From Przewalskia tangutica (taxonomy: Eukaryota; Streptophyta; Magnoliopsida; Solanales; Solanaceae), in NCBI GenBank assembly GCA_029844215.1, contig CM056728.1:61667789-61731788 (forward strand): a stretch of 64,000 nucleotides of DNA, in the 5' to 3' direction. Within the stretch, counting starts at the first letter, position 1. Each line of letters starts with the position of its first letter. This document shows, piece by piece, positions 11,330 through 22,415 of the stretch. Position numbers and translations under genes: made by a program. The notes under the pieces were generated by a model. It saw only the letters and a program-made list of their open reading frames with translations, did no database searches and had not been told where the DNA came from.

Positions 11330-12500
11330 ATGCCTCGCGTAAGGCAACCGGGCCCGAAGAAGGGCAAAGCGGCCGAGGCGCTAGTAGAGGACACGAGGGC
11401 CACGAGGCCTGAGCCCGATCTATACGAGGCGATACCTCGGGCGGCGAGTTCCACGACGCCGCCAGCGGGGTTTAAGCGCGATAGTGGGCGATGAGACCAC
11501 GATACTGCGCCTCGTCCGCGGCTGGAAGCGAGAGGAGATGGGTTCTGAGAGAGATGGCGATTCTTGGCGAGATCGTGGCGAACGTGAGGATAAGTGGGCC
11601 GGCGGTTCGATGACACCGTGGTACATCGTAGATCGAACATCTTTAGACTACGGGATTTTTTGATTTGTAGCCCGCCAGAGTTCTGGTCGAGGCACGAGAT
11701 GATCGCGAGAGTTCATCGTCGATTCTGAAGGATCGTCGCGAGTGATCAAGGCTTGGAGACCGAGTCCGTGATCTTGGTTCGCGTCGGTGCGTGATACCGC
11801 ATGATTGGTAGTTTGATTCGTGGGAGCTATCGGGAAACCGCGCCTCGGCTATTTGGGGCGAGTTCTCGGAGGCTTTTCTCACTCACTTCTTGCCTCGCGG
11901 ATGAGGAGGCGCGGGCGATAAGTTTTGATGTTGAGGCAGAGGCGCACCGTTAGGGAGTACAACGTTGAGTTCGATTCGTTGGCTCGATATGTCCCTGCGC
12001 TAATGTAGCGACATGGAGACCGAGTGCACCGCTACGTCGCGGGTTAGATGATTATCTGGCGAAGTCTTGCTCAGTGTGGCTCTTGGTGGGCATGGACATT
12101 GCGCGTATAGGCTCATGCACTTGGATGCGAGGCGTAGAGGCGGCAGTCGACATATATCAGCGAGAAGAAGGCCGGGGCGGCAGGATCTTTTGGTAGCTCT
12201 CGGGGTGGCGGCCTCGGCAGATCTAGATTTGCACCCGGCCGGCTCGAGCACTCTACACCGTCTTGGGGCGGCCCGGGGTATTAAGGCGGTCGGGGCCCGG
12301 AGACGGACTTCGAGGGTAGCGAAGTGCTAACCGATCGAGGTCGCTTCGGTGTATCCGATGGTAGATTCCATTCGGGAGTTGTGGTACTACTGAGTTTGCT
12401 ATACTTGTGGCGGCGGTCACTATCGCGAGCTGTCAGAGCCGAGCGTGGCGATGGGAGAGTCGGCCTACGAGTGCATTGCGGGTCTTCATCCCCTGATTAC
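11330..12500 (+). pseudogene. gag: Broken gag of D
   Basis: The start ATG at 11330 begins MPRVRQPGPKKGKAAEA, like the gag starts of E, F, X and Z. The middle keeps VREYNVEFDSLARYVP-like and HRYVAGLDDYLA-like stretches near 11950-12060, typical of retrotransposon gag. The knuckle at 12397-12438 shows CYTCGGGGH before the last Cys position is lost. Upstream of the ATG are a leader of about 200 bases and the PBS. Frame changes are frequent. In an intact element Gag and Pol would be made as one or two polyproteins in the cytoplasm. Confidence 0.75.
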
Positions 12501-12639
12501 TCGCCGGGCGTGGTACTCATGGACCAGCAGTCGCGGCAGGTCGTGGCGCGGGTCCCGATTCTAGCGGTCCTCGAGCGCATTTATGCCTTGTCGGCCGGCG
12601 AGGACGGGAGGCCTCACCTTATGTCGTCCGGTACTTTAT

Positions 12640-12995
12640 CGGTTTCATGTTGTGGCGTGTATGCCTTGATAGATCGGGTTCTACTCGTCCTATATATCTC
12701 CCTTATTGCTAGTAGGATAGGGATAGAGCACGAGTCCATGACCACTTCGAGGTAGCTACGCGATGGGTGATTCGGTGGTAGCTCGGCGGGTATATAGAGC
12801 TTGCCCGGTGACTTTATGCGATCGTCGGACCTGGCGACTTGATAGAGTTGGAAATGACGATTTCGATGTGGTCGTGGGTATGGATTGGCTAGCTTCGCTA
12901 CGTCAAAGTAGACTACGAGGAGAGAGTGAGTGCGGTTCGGTTTCTGAGGAGCGGTTATTGAGTGGGAGGAACAACGTGTCGTAGAGGTAGGTTTA
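12640..12995 (+). pseudogene. pol: Broken retropepsin (protease) of D
   Basis: VYALID at 12655-12675 leads into the active site, but a base is lost in the CCGGG that would give DPGS, so the frame changes there. The flap and C-terminal part remain readable: ISLIASRIGIEHESM, then GDSVVARRVYRACPV and FDVVVGMDWLAS. The enzyme would cut the Gag-Pol polyprotein. It is followed by a short linker with VGLFPTSRLGRW-like coding at about 12990-13030. Confidence 0.7.
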
Positions 12996-13124
12996 TTTCC
13001 TACCTCAAAGCTAGGAAGATGGTGCGAGAAGGTACATCTACCATCTCATTCGGTGTTTGATCTGAGGTGCGGTACGATTTTTGATCGATTCGATGGTCGA
13101 GAGTTCCCGGATGTGTTTCAGACG

Positions 13125-13800
13125 ACCTCGGGTATCCCTCACGAGAGGAGATAGAGTTTTGTCGATGTCTTTGCGGACACTCGACCTATTTCCATTCCGC
13201 CATCTGAGAATGGCACTGCCGAGTTGAGAGAGTTGAAGGACCAGCGAGAGATTTTACGGAGAAGGGCTTCATCGGACCTAGTGTTTCTCCCAGGAAGCGC
13301 GTGTATTGTTCGTGAAGAAGAAGGGCGGGGCCTGCGCATGTGTTGATTACGAGCGGTGAACAAGGTGACTATTAAACGAATACCCCCTTCCCAGGATTGA
13401 TGATTTGTTCGACCAGTTGCAGGGTGCGAGATGTTTCTCCAAGATTGATCTGCGATCGGGCTATCATCAGGTGCGAGTTAGAGAGGCGGATATCCCTAGG
13501 ACTGCATTCCGGACCCGGTACGGGCACTATGAGTTCAGGGTCATGTCTTTCGGTTTGACCAATGCTCCGGCGGTATTTATAGATTTGATGAACCGAGTGT
13601 TCAAGCCATTTTTGGATACGTTTGTGATAGTATTCATCGATGACATCTTGGTTTATTCTCGCTCTGAGCAGGAGCATACGGAGCATTTGAGGTGTCTTTG
13701 AGAGTTCTCGGGACCAGTGATTTACGCCAAGTTTTCCAAATGTGAGTTTTGGTTAACCGGTGGCTTTTCTTGGGCACATTGTGGGCCGATGGTATTGGTG
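13125..13800 (+). pseudogene. pol: Broken reverse transcriptase of D
   Basis: This is the best-kept RT in the window. It begins near GIP.ERR (13130) and gains a long open stretch at 13405-13701 with SKIDLRSGYHQVRV, FRTRYGHYEF, FGLTNAPAVF and the catalytic FIDD at 13634-13645 (VFIDDILVYS). The Ty3/gypsy class is clear from these motifs. Upstream, KKKGG..MCVDY-like sequence is frameshifted. A stop ends the open stretch at 13701, and the thumb (CEFW, then FLGHIV) follows in other frames. Confidence 0.9.
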
Positions 13801-14400
13801 GATACGGCTAAGATCGGCGATCGGGACTTGGCCTGAACTCTTACTCCGGCGAGTGCGCGGCTTTGGGCCTCGCGAGTTATTATCGGCGGTTCGTGGAGAA
13901 GTTTGCTTCTATCTGCACCATTGACTAGGGTGACTCGGAAAGCGGATAAGTTTGATGGTGATGCTTGTGGCGGGGTTTCGATTCTTGAAGGAGGCGACGG
14001 CCGCCCCGTTCTTACTCTTCCGGAGGGTCGGATGGCTATGTCGTGTATTGTGATCGTCGGGCATCGGGCTTGGATGTGTGTTGATGCGAGGCAAGGTTAT
14101 AAGCGTCACGCGTCGGCGGCTTAAGAAGCGTAGGAGGAACTACCCGCGTGATTTGGAGTTGGCGGTGATTCACGCCTTGAAGATGCGGAGGCACTATTTG
14201 TATGGGGTTCGTGTGGATATTTATCTGAGACCACAAGAGCCTCGGTATATCTTGACGGATGGAGATGAACTTACGGCGAGGCGGTGGTTAGAGTTACTCG
14301 AGGATTATGATGTCGATATCTGTACCACTCGGGAAGGCGATGTTGTGGCGAGATGCCCCAGTCGTAGGTCGATGGGAGCCTATCGGATGTACAACTGAGA
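13800..14400 (+). pseudogene. pol: Broken RNase H of D
   Basis: The connection (YYRRFVEKFAS near 13878-13915, APLTRVTRK) leads to RNase H. LELAVIHALKMRRHYLYGVRVDIY (14150-14225 region), a degraded D..LRYIL, then LTARRWLELLEDYDVDI and RRSMGAYR (near 14390) follow the chromovirus RNase H order. The PGKANVVADAL motif is damaged to REGDVVARCP. This domain would remove RNA from RNA:DNA hybrids during reverse transcription. Confidence 0.75.
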
Positions 14401-14539
14401 GAGGAGGGCATGGTTCGCGATTTACATCGGCTAGCGAGCCTCGGGTCCGATTGATTGATTACGATAGCGGTGGGGTTCGAGTTCGAGAGGTTGCGAGTCT
14501 TCCATCGTCGAGGAGGTGAAGAAACGCGATTTGAGGATC

Positions 14540-15476
14540 TGTTTTGACACGTTATCGTGATCGGCTCTTCGTGAGAGAAGGGTCCTTTTGGGGTAGCACT
14601 GATGGGGTGCTAAGGTTCGAGGCGAGTTGTGTGTTCGGATATTGCGGGACTTGGCGGCGAGTTCTAGGGGAAGCACGCGTAGCGGCGTTACTACATCGTC
14701 GGTCGACCAAGATGTACCACGACCTCAGATTTGTGTATTGGTGGGATGGATTGAAGAGGGACGTTGCAGAGTTTGTGGCTCAGTGCCCATGTTGTCAGCA
14801 GTTGAAGGTAGAGCACGAGGCACGGTGGTTTATTGCGACGATAGAGATCCCGACACGGAAGTGGGAGGTGATCAACATGGACTTTATCACAGGATTACCT
14901 CGCACTCAGAGGAAGCATGATTCTATCTGGGTTATCGTCGACAGGCTGACGAAATCAGCCCACTTTCTTCCCGTCAGGACGACTTTTTCGGCTGAGGATT
15001 ATGCGGACTTTACATCAGAGGTCGTGAGGCTGCATGGGGTCCCTATTTCTATCATATCCGAGCGGAGCCCGGTTTACGGCTAACACGGAGGTCTTTCCGA
15101 GAAGGGTTTAGGGGCGCGAGTGAGCACGAGTCTGCATTCCATCCTCGGAGCGAGACGAGCGAAGCGCACTATCCGGACTCGAGGATATCTTTGCGAGCTG
15201 TGTTATTGACTTGAGGTAGGCTGGGAGGATCATTTGCCTCTAGTTGAGTTTGCGTATAATAATAGCTACCACTCGGTATTCGGATGGCGCCTTATGAGGC
15301 CTTGTATGGGAGGAAGTGCGGATCGCCGATAAGCTGGTTCGATGTGGGCGAGTGCGATTAGTAGGACGGACACAGTTCGTGAGCGATGGATAAGGTGAAT
15401 CTTATCCGGAGCGACTATTGGCGGCTCGAGTCGGCGAAGTCATATACGGATCATCGCCGTCGTCGGCATCCGGAGT
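14540..15476 (+). pseudogene. pol: Broken integrase of D
   Basis: The open stretch 14544-15083 has the zinc-binding end (TKMYHDLRFVYWWDGLKRDV, then CPCC) and the catalytic core (MDFITGLPRTQ, WVIVDRLTKSAHFLPVRTTF). The second catalytic Asp, in IISDRG in F, reads IISERS here: F has CAGACAGAGG where D has CCGAGCGG. The open stretch ends at 15083; the part with the Glu continues degraded, and AYNNSYH-like and APYEALYGRKC-like sequence is recognisable near 15255-15320. It would insert element DNA into the nucleus-resident genome. Confidence 0.85.
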
Positions 15477-15944
15477 TTGAGGTTGATGATTGGGTTTTCT
15501 GAAGGTGTCACCCGTGAAGGGTGTGATGAGATTTGGGAGGAAAGAAGCTCGGCCAAGGTACATTGGGCCTTATCAGTTGTCGCGAGGGTAGGCACGGTTG
15601 CCTATGAGTTGGATCTGCCGTCCGATCTGGAGGCAGTGCATCCGGTTTTTCATGTTTCTATGCTGAGGAAATGTATCGGGGATCCATCTAGAGTACACCC
15701 GATTGATGATGTCCAGGTGACCGAGGGGTTATCGTATGAGGATAGTCCCATAGCGATACTCGATCGTCAGGTTAGGCGTCTGCGGACGAAGGATGTCGCT
15801 CAGTCAGTCTTATGGCGGGCGAGCGAGGAGGAGATGACGTGTGTAGCAGAGGAGGACATGAGGCAGAGGTATCCTCACTTATTCCCCACACCTCCAGGTA
15901 ACTTACTTTCCTACTTGTTGATTTCAATTACCATATATGCTTAA
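15477..15944 (+). pseudogene. pol: Integrase C-terminal / chromodomain-like tail of D
   Basis: Open for 155 codons. GTVAYELDLPSDL...VHPVFHVSMLRKC is the usual chromovirus integrase end. SPIAILDRQVRRLRTKDVAQSVLW...EEEMTCVAEEDMRQRYPHLF follows the order of the Tekay-type chromodomain, which in related elements directs insertion to heterochromatin. The region around the expected WEE is altered. The stop at 15942 lies 111 bases before the 3' LTR. Confidence 0.8.
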
Positions 15945-16055
15945 GTGTTGTATTGTGGCCATGTCTGGCATTTGCAAACTGTTTACGTTATGAGGGACTT
16001 TATCGTTATCTGTCTTAAGAAGGAACATTCGGGACGAATGTTTCTAAGAGGAGAA
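15945..16055 (+). other. 3' UTR, hairpin and polypurine tract of D
   Basis: Short untranslated stretch ending with inverted repeat AACATTCG (16024-16031) / CGAATGTT (16035-16042), then purine tract AAGAGGAGAA up to the LTR at 16056. The long noncoding block of the gag-only elements is absent. Confidence 0.75.
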
Positions 16056-18671
16056 TGTTATACCGTACTTAGGAGTAGGTATGCGAGGGCGTCGCACGAT
16101 TATTCAAGCCCTATTTAGGTTAAGAATGAACTTGTGAACTTTCGACGGAAAAGATTCCGAACCTTGTAAAGGAAATTCTACGTTTTTAATATTTTAACCG
16201 ATTACGGATTTTTCCGAGAGACGAAATATTTGGACCAATAGGAGGGCGACATGTGTCACCCTTAGTTGGCATGTGTTGGACGAAAATGTGGACAAGTGGA
16301 CAAGGTCAATTGGTCAAGTCTTGCAAGATATTTTTGGGTAGTGGGGGTAGGTAAGGTTGGACGGTTTTTGTGAGATAGTGGAGGCCACCTGGCTCTTTGT
16401 TGTGGGGGACATATGTCCCAATGTTGTGGTGGACATATGTCCCAACATTGTGGTGGACACTTGGTTGGAAGATCTCATCTTTCACATGGATCCTAATCCC
16501 CACCCTCCATTTGTTTTAATCTTGACCCTTGGGTGTTCTATAAATACCCGGCAGGTTGAAGACTTCTTCATCCACTCTACACTTTCTAAGTCTCAAAATC
16601 CTTCCCCCTTTGAGTAGAAGTCTCGTCCAAGTCCCCCCCCCTCTTGAGAAGAGCTAGCCGAAACACCCCTTTTCCCCCCCTTCCTAGTTGTCTCGTCAAA
16701 AGCCTCCCCCCCCCTTGGTAGAAAATATTCTCCAAGTAGTGTTACTATTCCAAAATACCCTAGCCATATACCTTGTAGTATTCCAAAGTCACCTCTATAC
16801 GAAAAGCCCAAAAATACTATCTTATATCCATTAGTCACTAAACGAAACCCTAGGAAAATCTTCATTGTTGGTTGAAGTATTTAGATAGAAGTTGTGTAGA
16901 ACTTCTAAGGGTTTCTTGGAGCTATCGGAGCGTGCAAATTAGGAGCTAAACCTTGCTCAGGATCGACATTTAAACTTGGATAATTTTGGGCTTATCAAGG
17001 TAAATACTCTTGTCCTTCTATTGTAATTGGAGATTACATATAAGAGTAGTTTAGAAATAAGTATAAGATACATAGAAGGATATTGAAGAATAGAATTGAA
17101 CTGAAATCACATCAGAAGGATATTAAAGAAGATTGAAATGTACTTACATAGGACTGTAATTACAGTAGACTTGCGTAGTTTAACGGGTAGGGAGGTGCTG
17201 CCCGATTTTCCGTAGAATAGAGAACCCTCTGCTTAGATTATTCTACAGAGTAGTCTAGACGTTGATAGACGTATTTGACTATTATAGGTTGATACTCTGC
17301 GCGCGACATATTCGACTTGGCAGGTGGATTTCGCCGAGGAGGTATGTGATTCTTCCTATCCTCTTGAGCATGATATTTTAAAATATATATATATAGTACG
17401 GTAGACGTACGTGTGTTAACTGAACATGGTTTTACTGGACGTCTGTTGACTTGAGTCTAAGTAATAAGAACCTTGAAGTATTTCAAAAGAATTATGAATC
17501 ATTTTTGAAAGAAGAGTAATACTTGATTTTTAAACAGAAAGCTTAAGAGTTATACTAGCTTTATGGGAAGTTAGGTATAACGACTTAAGAAAGATAAAAG
17601 GAACGATTTTACTTATTTGTTTATGAAAATCTTGTATTGATTTATGAAAAGTGTAGTAAGATGGTTTGATAAGTAAACATGTTATGATGCTACGCGTGTT
17701 AGTGTCTTGTGATGTTGTGTAAGGGGGTTATTCTTGTTGTTCTTGCGTTGTTAAACGTTAAGCCCGTTGTACTGTTCTTATATCACATACCCCCTTGACT
17801 TGTTATACCGAGGGCTTGCCACCCTTGATGCGGGTCTATACGGCCTATCGCGATGCGTGTGACCGTGCGAGTGCGGGAGTTCGAGTTGATCATTCGGTGT
17901 ATTATCCGTCACGAGGAGTGCCTTATGCGATGCAATGTGACTATGCGGTCTATGTGACTATGCGGTGCGGGAGTCGGGGAGGATACCACGGGCTAGCTAC
18001 CCCGTCGCGAGGAATACCTCATGCGAATGCGTGTGTGACCTATGCGGTCTGCGGGAGTTCCAGGATTAGGCTCGCATAATGATACTATGGGCGATTGGCC
18101 TTGCTTCGATCATTAGCGGCCTAGAAAAGACTAGTTATGTTATATCTATTGTGCTTTTGGTTATGTTGTGGCACTATGTGCGGTTACATTGGTTGTTTCG
18201 TACATATTTGTAAAATTGCTTTTAAAATGGTATGATTTCATTTAAAGTACTTTCTGATTTCACATACTTGGTACTGTTGTCTTGACCTCCTTGGGGCTGC
18301 GTTCATCTGCAGTAAAGGGAAGCGGTAGCGGATCCTCGATTTAGGATCTTTTCTTTGGTGTCAGGAGCTCCATCTTCTCCGGAGGCTCGACTTTTGGGTA
18401 TGATCTCCCTGTTGTTGTAGATAGTTTTGTACATTCAGGGTATGGCGGGGCCCTGTCCCGCCATAGTTGTTTACTTACTTAGAGTGCATAGTCTATTATG
18501 CAGTTGGGATGTAATCGCGGACTTGGTTTATATATATATCGAAAGCGACTTTTCTCAAATAAGCGTGTCATTTACACTTGTTTCATGTTTTGTTTTTATA
18601 TTCATGATTACTCGATGTATGCCTACTTGGGTGCGGGTAAGGCACGATCCGGGCAGGATCGGGTCGTGACA
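16056..18671 (+). repeat. 3' LTR of D, 2616 bp
   Basis: TGTTATACC to GTCGTGACA. Carries TATA at 16538-16549, C runs at 16635-16645 and 16707-16715, and a minisatellite at 17805-18070. Near its end it keeps a perfect 9-bp stem, TATGGCGGG (18441-18449) / CCCGCCATA (18457-18465). Confidence 0.9.
18441..18465 (+). other. Perfect 9-bp hairpin in D 3' LTR
   Basis: TATGGCGGG and CCCGCCATA around a seven-base loop. The counterparts in Z and S keep most pairs, with G.U or C.A at one or two positions. Confidence 0.6.
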
Positions 18672-21234
18672 ACTGCGCCAATGGTGACGGGGCAAGTAAC
18701 GAGCTAACCACGGTCCACAACCGTAAGTCACGAGACCGCCACTGGCCCAGGCGGGGCAAAGCCAACTACGAACCAACTGCATCGAACTTGGCCAGGGGGC
18801 AAGTACGGGGGCTAGCTACCAGAACCTAGGCCGAATCAGTAAACCTCATGGAGAGCTAGTCCATCGAACAACAATCCTAATGGAACCATACCCGTGGGCC
18901 ACCCAACGTGTCGATGGGTCGAGGATATAACAAGATAACACTCTAGTGGAAGCATACAGTGGGCCACCCATCGTGTCAGTATGTCCAATCAACCAGATAG
19001 CCGGCCCTCCATCGAGAGACTCGGTAGCACAGAATCAAAACACTTGCACAACAAAGGCTATCACAACAAGCATAGGCAAGTTCAACGTACTCATATACTT
19101 TCATTTTATTACAACAAAACCGGATTTTAACCCCAAGGTACTACGTACTTTAACTCTTTAAAAGATCCATTTCTTTCACAAAAAGTCACACGATACCCGT
19201 AGTATCAAAATAGAGTAACTATCTTTTTAAGTAAACCAAAACAATTTTCATACCTTCTTTTTAAACCATCTTAAGACAAAACCATGCCTTTCTTTTAAAC
19301 CAAAACACTTCAAATTCTTCAAGTCTCTTTTCTTTTAGAAAACAAGTTCCTTACTTTGGAATTTAAGAAAAATCAATACTTGTTATTAATGATCTTATTA
19401 AAGCAGCCATGATCTAGAAAATGTAATACAATTTTGTCTTATATTAGCTTCTATGCAGATGGAGGTTTCTACTGGTTTTAATAATAATTAATTAGTCAAT
19501 ACATTTTCCTTTATTAACGCTGCAGTGGTTTGTTCGATACTTATTCTCATTTCCGAAATCAATATAACTTATTCCTTTTAAAACCCAATTACCCATTTCT
19601 CATAAATGCGGTTTCACAACTTTTTAACACAAACCAAGTCCTTAATATTTCACATCAAGTCATTTATAAGTCAAGTCTCTTATCTTTTAAAAACCACAAA
19701 CCATTTCTTTACCTACATAAAGTTGTTATAACAAACTTCCCATAAAGCCGTTATAACACTTTATGTTTTAAACCAACCAAATTTGTTTAGCACCCGTACG
19801 TCTACCGTACTACATAGTTCACAACAATCATGCTAGAAAAGATAGGAAGAGGTTCACATACCTCGCGACGATTATCGACAAATAGCAAAATGCTCCAAAG
19901 TACTATACCCTTGCTAGCCTTTTCCACCCTTCAAGTAGAATACGCTACTCGTAGAATTTCAACCTATAAAGGTCACAAAACGTCTATCAACCTCTAGATC
20001 TCTTCGTAGAACAATTCTAAGTACAAGGTTCCTTATTCTACGGAAAATTAGGCAGCACCTCCCCCCCCGCAACCACATAAATCTCCTCCTCTATCAAGGC
20101 CCGCTACCAAGCCAACAACTCCAAGGGGGGGGTTATACGTCTAACCGGACGTGTACAAATCTGCCCCACAACATACTACAAGTCTACTGCAAATACAGTC
20201 CAATGTAAATACAGTTCAATTCTTTATAAACATCCTTCCATATATCTTATACTCAATTCTAAACTACTACAACATGTAATATCCAATTACAATAGAAGGG
20301 CTAAGATCATTACCTCGATAAGCCAAAAAATTATCCAAGATTTATAAGTCGATCCTGAGCAACGTTTAGCTCCAATTACTTACGTTCCAACCCGCTCCAA
20401 GCAACCCTTAGAAGCTCCTAACCAACTCCTCTTCAAGATCTAACTCAAAAAAGTGAAGAACACCTTAGGCTCAAATAGGGCAACTTTCGGCCAAGGCAAC
20501 ATTTCTAGGCTAGGGGTGTGGAATCTTTTCCAACTCTTGGTACACAATCTTCCTAACACCCTAAGGAAGAACACTTATAAGTCTAAGGATTTTTGGACAA
20601 CAATTTGGTCAAGAACTAAGGCCAAAACCGAGAGCACTACAAGGGAAGTGAGGGAATTTTCAAGACTTGGAAACTTTCTAAGTGATGGATGCATAAGTCT
20701 TGCACTCAAGGGGTATTTATAGAGAAATCAATGGCCAAGATCAAGGCAAGTGTGTGGTCTAGATTGGGACATGTGTGTGTGGGTCCCACCCTCCAAGTGT
20801 CCACACAAAAATCAAGACAAGTGGCTAGACACTTGGCATGCCATTTCGGCCAAGGCCACTTGTCCACACCTAATCGACCAACATGGCCACATGGGGGTGA
20901 CACGTGTCGCCCCCTACTCGTCCAAAATATTTCATCTCCCGAAAATATCCAAAATATCGAAAATCTTGAAAACAAAGTGGGCCCTACAAAACCGTAAATT
21001 TTCCCCGTGGGCCCCACGGGACCAATTCCGGAAATAAAATTCCATAATTCTAATATAATCCAGGAAGTCCAAATACCAAATATTGGAATCCAATTCCCAT
21101 TAACGAACCTTTTCCTTCACAAAAACCGGAAACTTTTCCGTCGAAAAATCACATCTTTCTTCCTTTCCAATATTACTGTCGTATTCTCGTACGTACGTCC
21201 TCACATACATACCCTGGAACTACGGGGTGTAACA
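18672..21234 (-). repeat. 3' LTR of C, second part
   Basis: Continues the LTR begun at 8014 and ends GTGTAACA at 21234. TATA (minus CTATAAATACCC) lies at 20711-20722. GTGACACGTGTCGCC at 20898-20912 is the U3 palindrome with a CACGTG core. The 200-base LTR module is at about 19371-19570. Relative to the C 5' LTR, about 700 bases are missing where D is inserted, including a 131-134 base tandem array. Confidence 0.85.
20711..20722 (-). promoter_or_regulatory. TATA box of C 3' LTR
   Basis: CTATAAATACCC on the minus strand, about 510 bases from the LTR start. Confidence 0.6.
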
Positions 21235-21922
21235 TTCTTCCCCCCTTAGAAACATTCGTCCCGAATGTTCCTTCTAAGTCTCCAAACGTACATGCGCCGG
21301 TATAGCCTTCACTACTATAGTTACGAAACCAATTATGCCACTAATGGCCATAATATAACATACGCGAAAAACTCAAATCCAAGCCAACGAGGAATCACCT
21401 CTAAGATGTAAAACAACACTAACTCCCATTCCTGGCCCAAAGGATACTCTCTTCGCACCTTCACTTCACAAAAATGATCACTTTGATCCCCTAACACATG
21501 TTCACTTCTTTCCTTACTCGTCGTACCCTTCTCGTACACCCGAACTCTTTCTAGTACACCTACCATACTCCAGTCATTGCTTCAGTTTCCAAAACCTTGG
21601 AGTCACTACCTCCAAACTTGGTCATCTTACTAGCCTCAAATTCCTTTAGGGCCATTCCGACGCCACGATCGATCGGTCGAACACATCCACGAACTCATAC
21701 GATGGTTACCTAAACTTGGGCCTAGCACCCTCGTGACCCTACCACCTGGAGGTACCACCTCGAACTGACCCCACCTCATTCCGGGCTACGGGTTGACCCG
21801 CAATATGACCTCAACCCGACCCACAGTCGCGCCAAACTCTCTCGTTCCCCGATCCGGAACAATCTTACTAATTCACGTCATGAAAGCTATCACTTCCATC
21901 TCACACTACCCATGGAATTATC
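21235..21922 (-). other. Polypurine tract, hairpin and 3' noncoding block of C
   Basis: Purine tract next to the LTR, hairpin AACATTCG (21251-21258) / CGAATGTT (21262-21269), then the 3' noncoding block homologous to A, E, X and Z at 21590-21922. No coding sequence is seen. It is split by solo LTR S at 21923. Confidence 0.7.
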
Positions 21923-22406
21923 TGTTACACCCCGTAAGTCCAGAACACGTAAAAGAGAATGTACGAAAGGAAACAAGACTTGGAAATTGGTACGAAAGGA
22001 AGAATTGTTCTTCCGACGGAAAATCTTCCGGACGTCGGAAAGGAAAAAAATGTTCGTTATTGAGAATTGGATTCTCAAAATGCATTATTTGAAGTGTATG
22101 GAACTTATTATATTATGGAAATTTATTTTGTTCGGATTTGGTCACGTGGGGCCCACCCGAGGAATTTTACGTTTTGTGGGGCCCACGAGGGTTACGGAAT
22201 TTTATGGACGAATGAGAGGGCGACATGTGGCACCCCCATAAGTGGTCTTGGTCGAATTAGAGGAGGGGTAGTATGGTCATTGAACATCTTGGAAGATAAG
22301 TCTTCAAAGCTTGACATAATTGACTAGTCAACTTGCCACTTAGGCTTGATCCATGTGATTTTAATCCTAACCACTCATGTGTTGCAATCTTAACCCTCCA
22401 ATGTGT

Positions 22407-22415
22407 TATATATAT
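22407..22415 (+). promoter_or_regulatory. TATA-like box of solo LTR S
   Basis: TATATATAT about 485 bases into the LTR, matching the TATA position of the D LTRs. Confidence 0.5.

Larger units (their letters stand above)
8535..18671 (+). mobile_element. Element D: gag-pol chromovirus-like Ty3/gypsy element
   Basis: 5' LTR 8535-11131, internal 11132-16055, 3' LTR 16056-18671. Order gag, protease, RT, RNase H, integrase, chromodomain-like tail fits Tekay/Del chromoviruses. All genes carry stops and frameshifts. No target duplication is visible: the left flank is AAGCAG and the right flank ACTGCG. The C LTR around it lacks about 700 bases relative to the other C LTR, so a deletion or recombination is associated with the site. 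The 5' LTR also lacks the TGTTATACC start seen in the 3' LTR. Confidence 0.9.

Noticed and set aside
12000..12251. Envelope-like or extra gene in D
   Set aside because: This stretch aligns with gag of E, F and Z; there is no env between integrase and 3' LTR in D (111 bases) or F (about 136 bases).
18441..18465. GC-rich hairpin as an intrinsic transcription terminator
   Set aside because: It fits the bacterial pattern only by shape; there is no T run, and the setting is a plant retrotransposon LTR.
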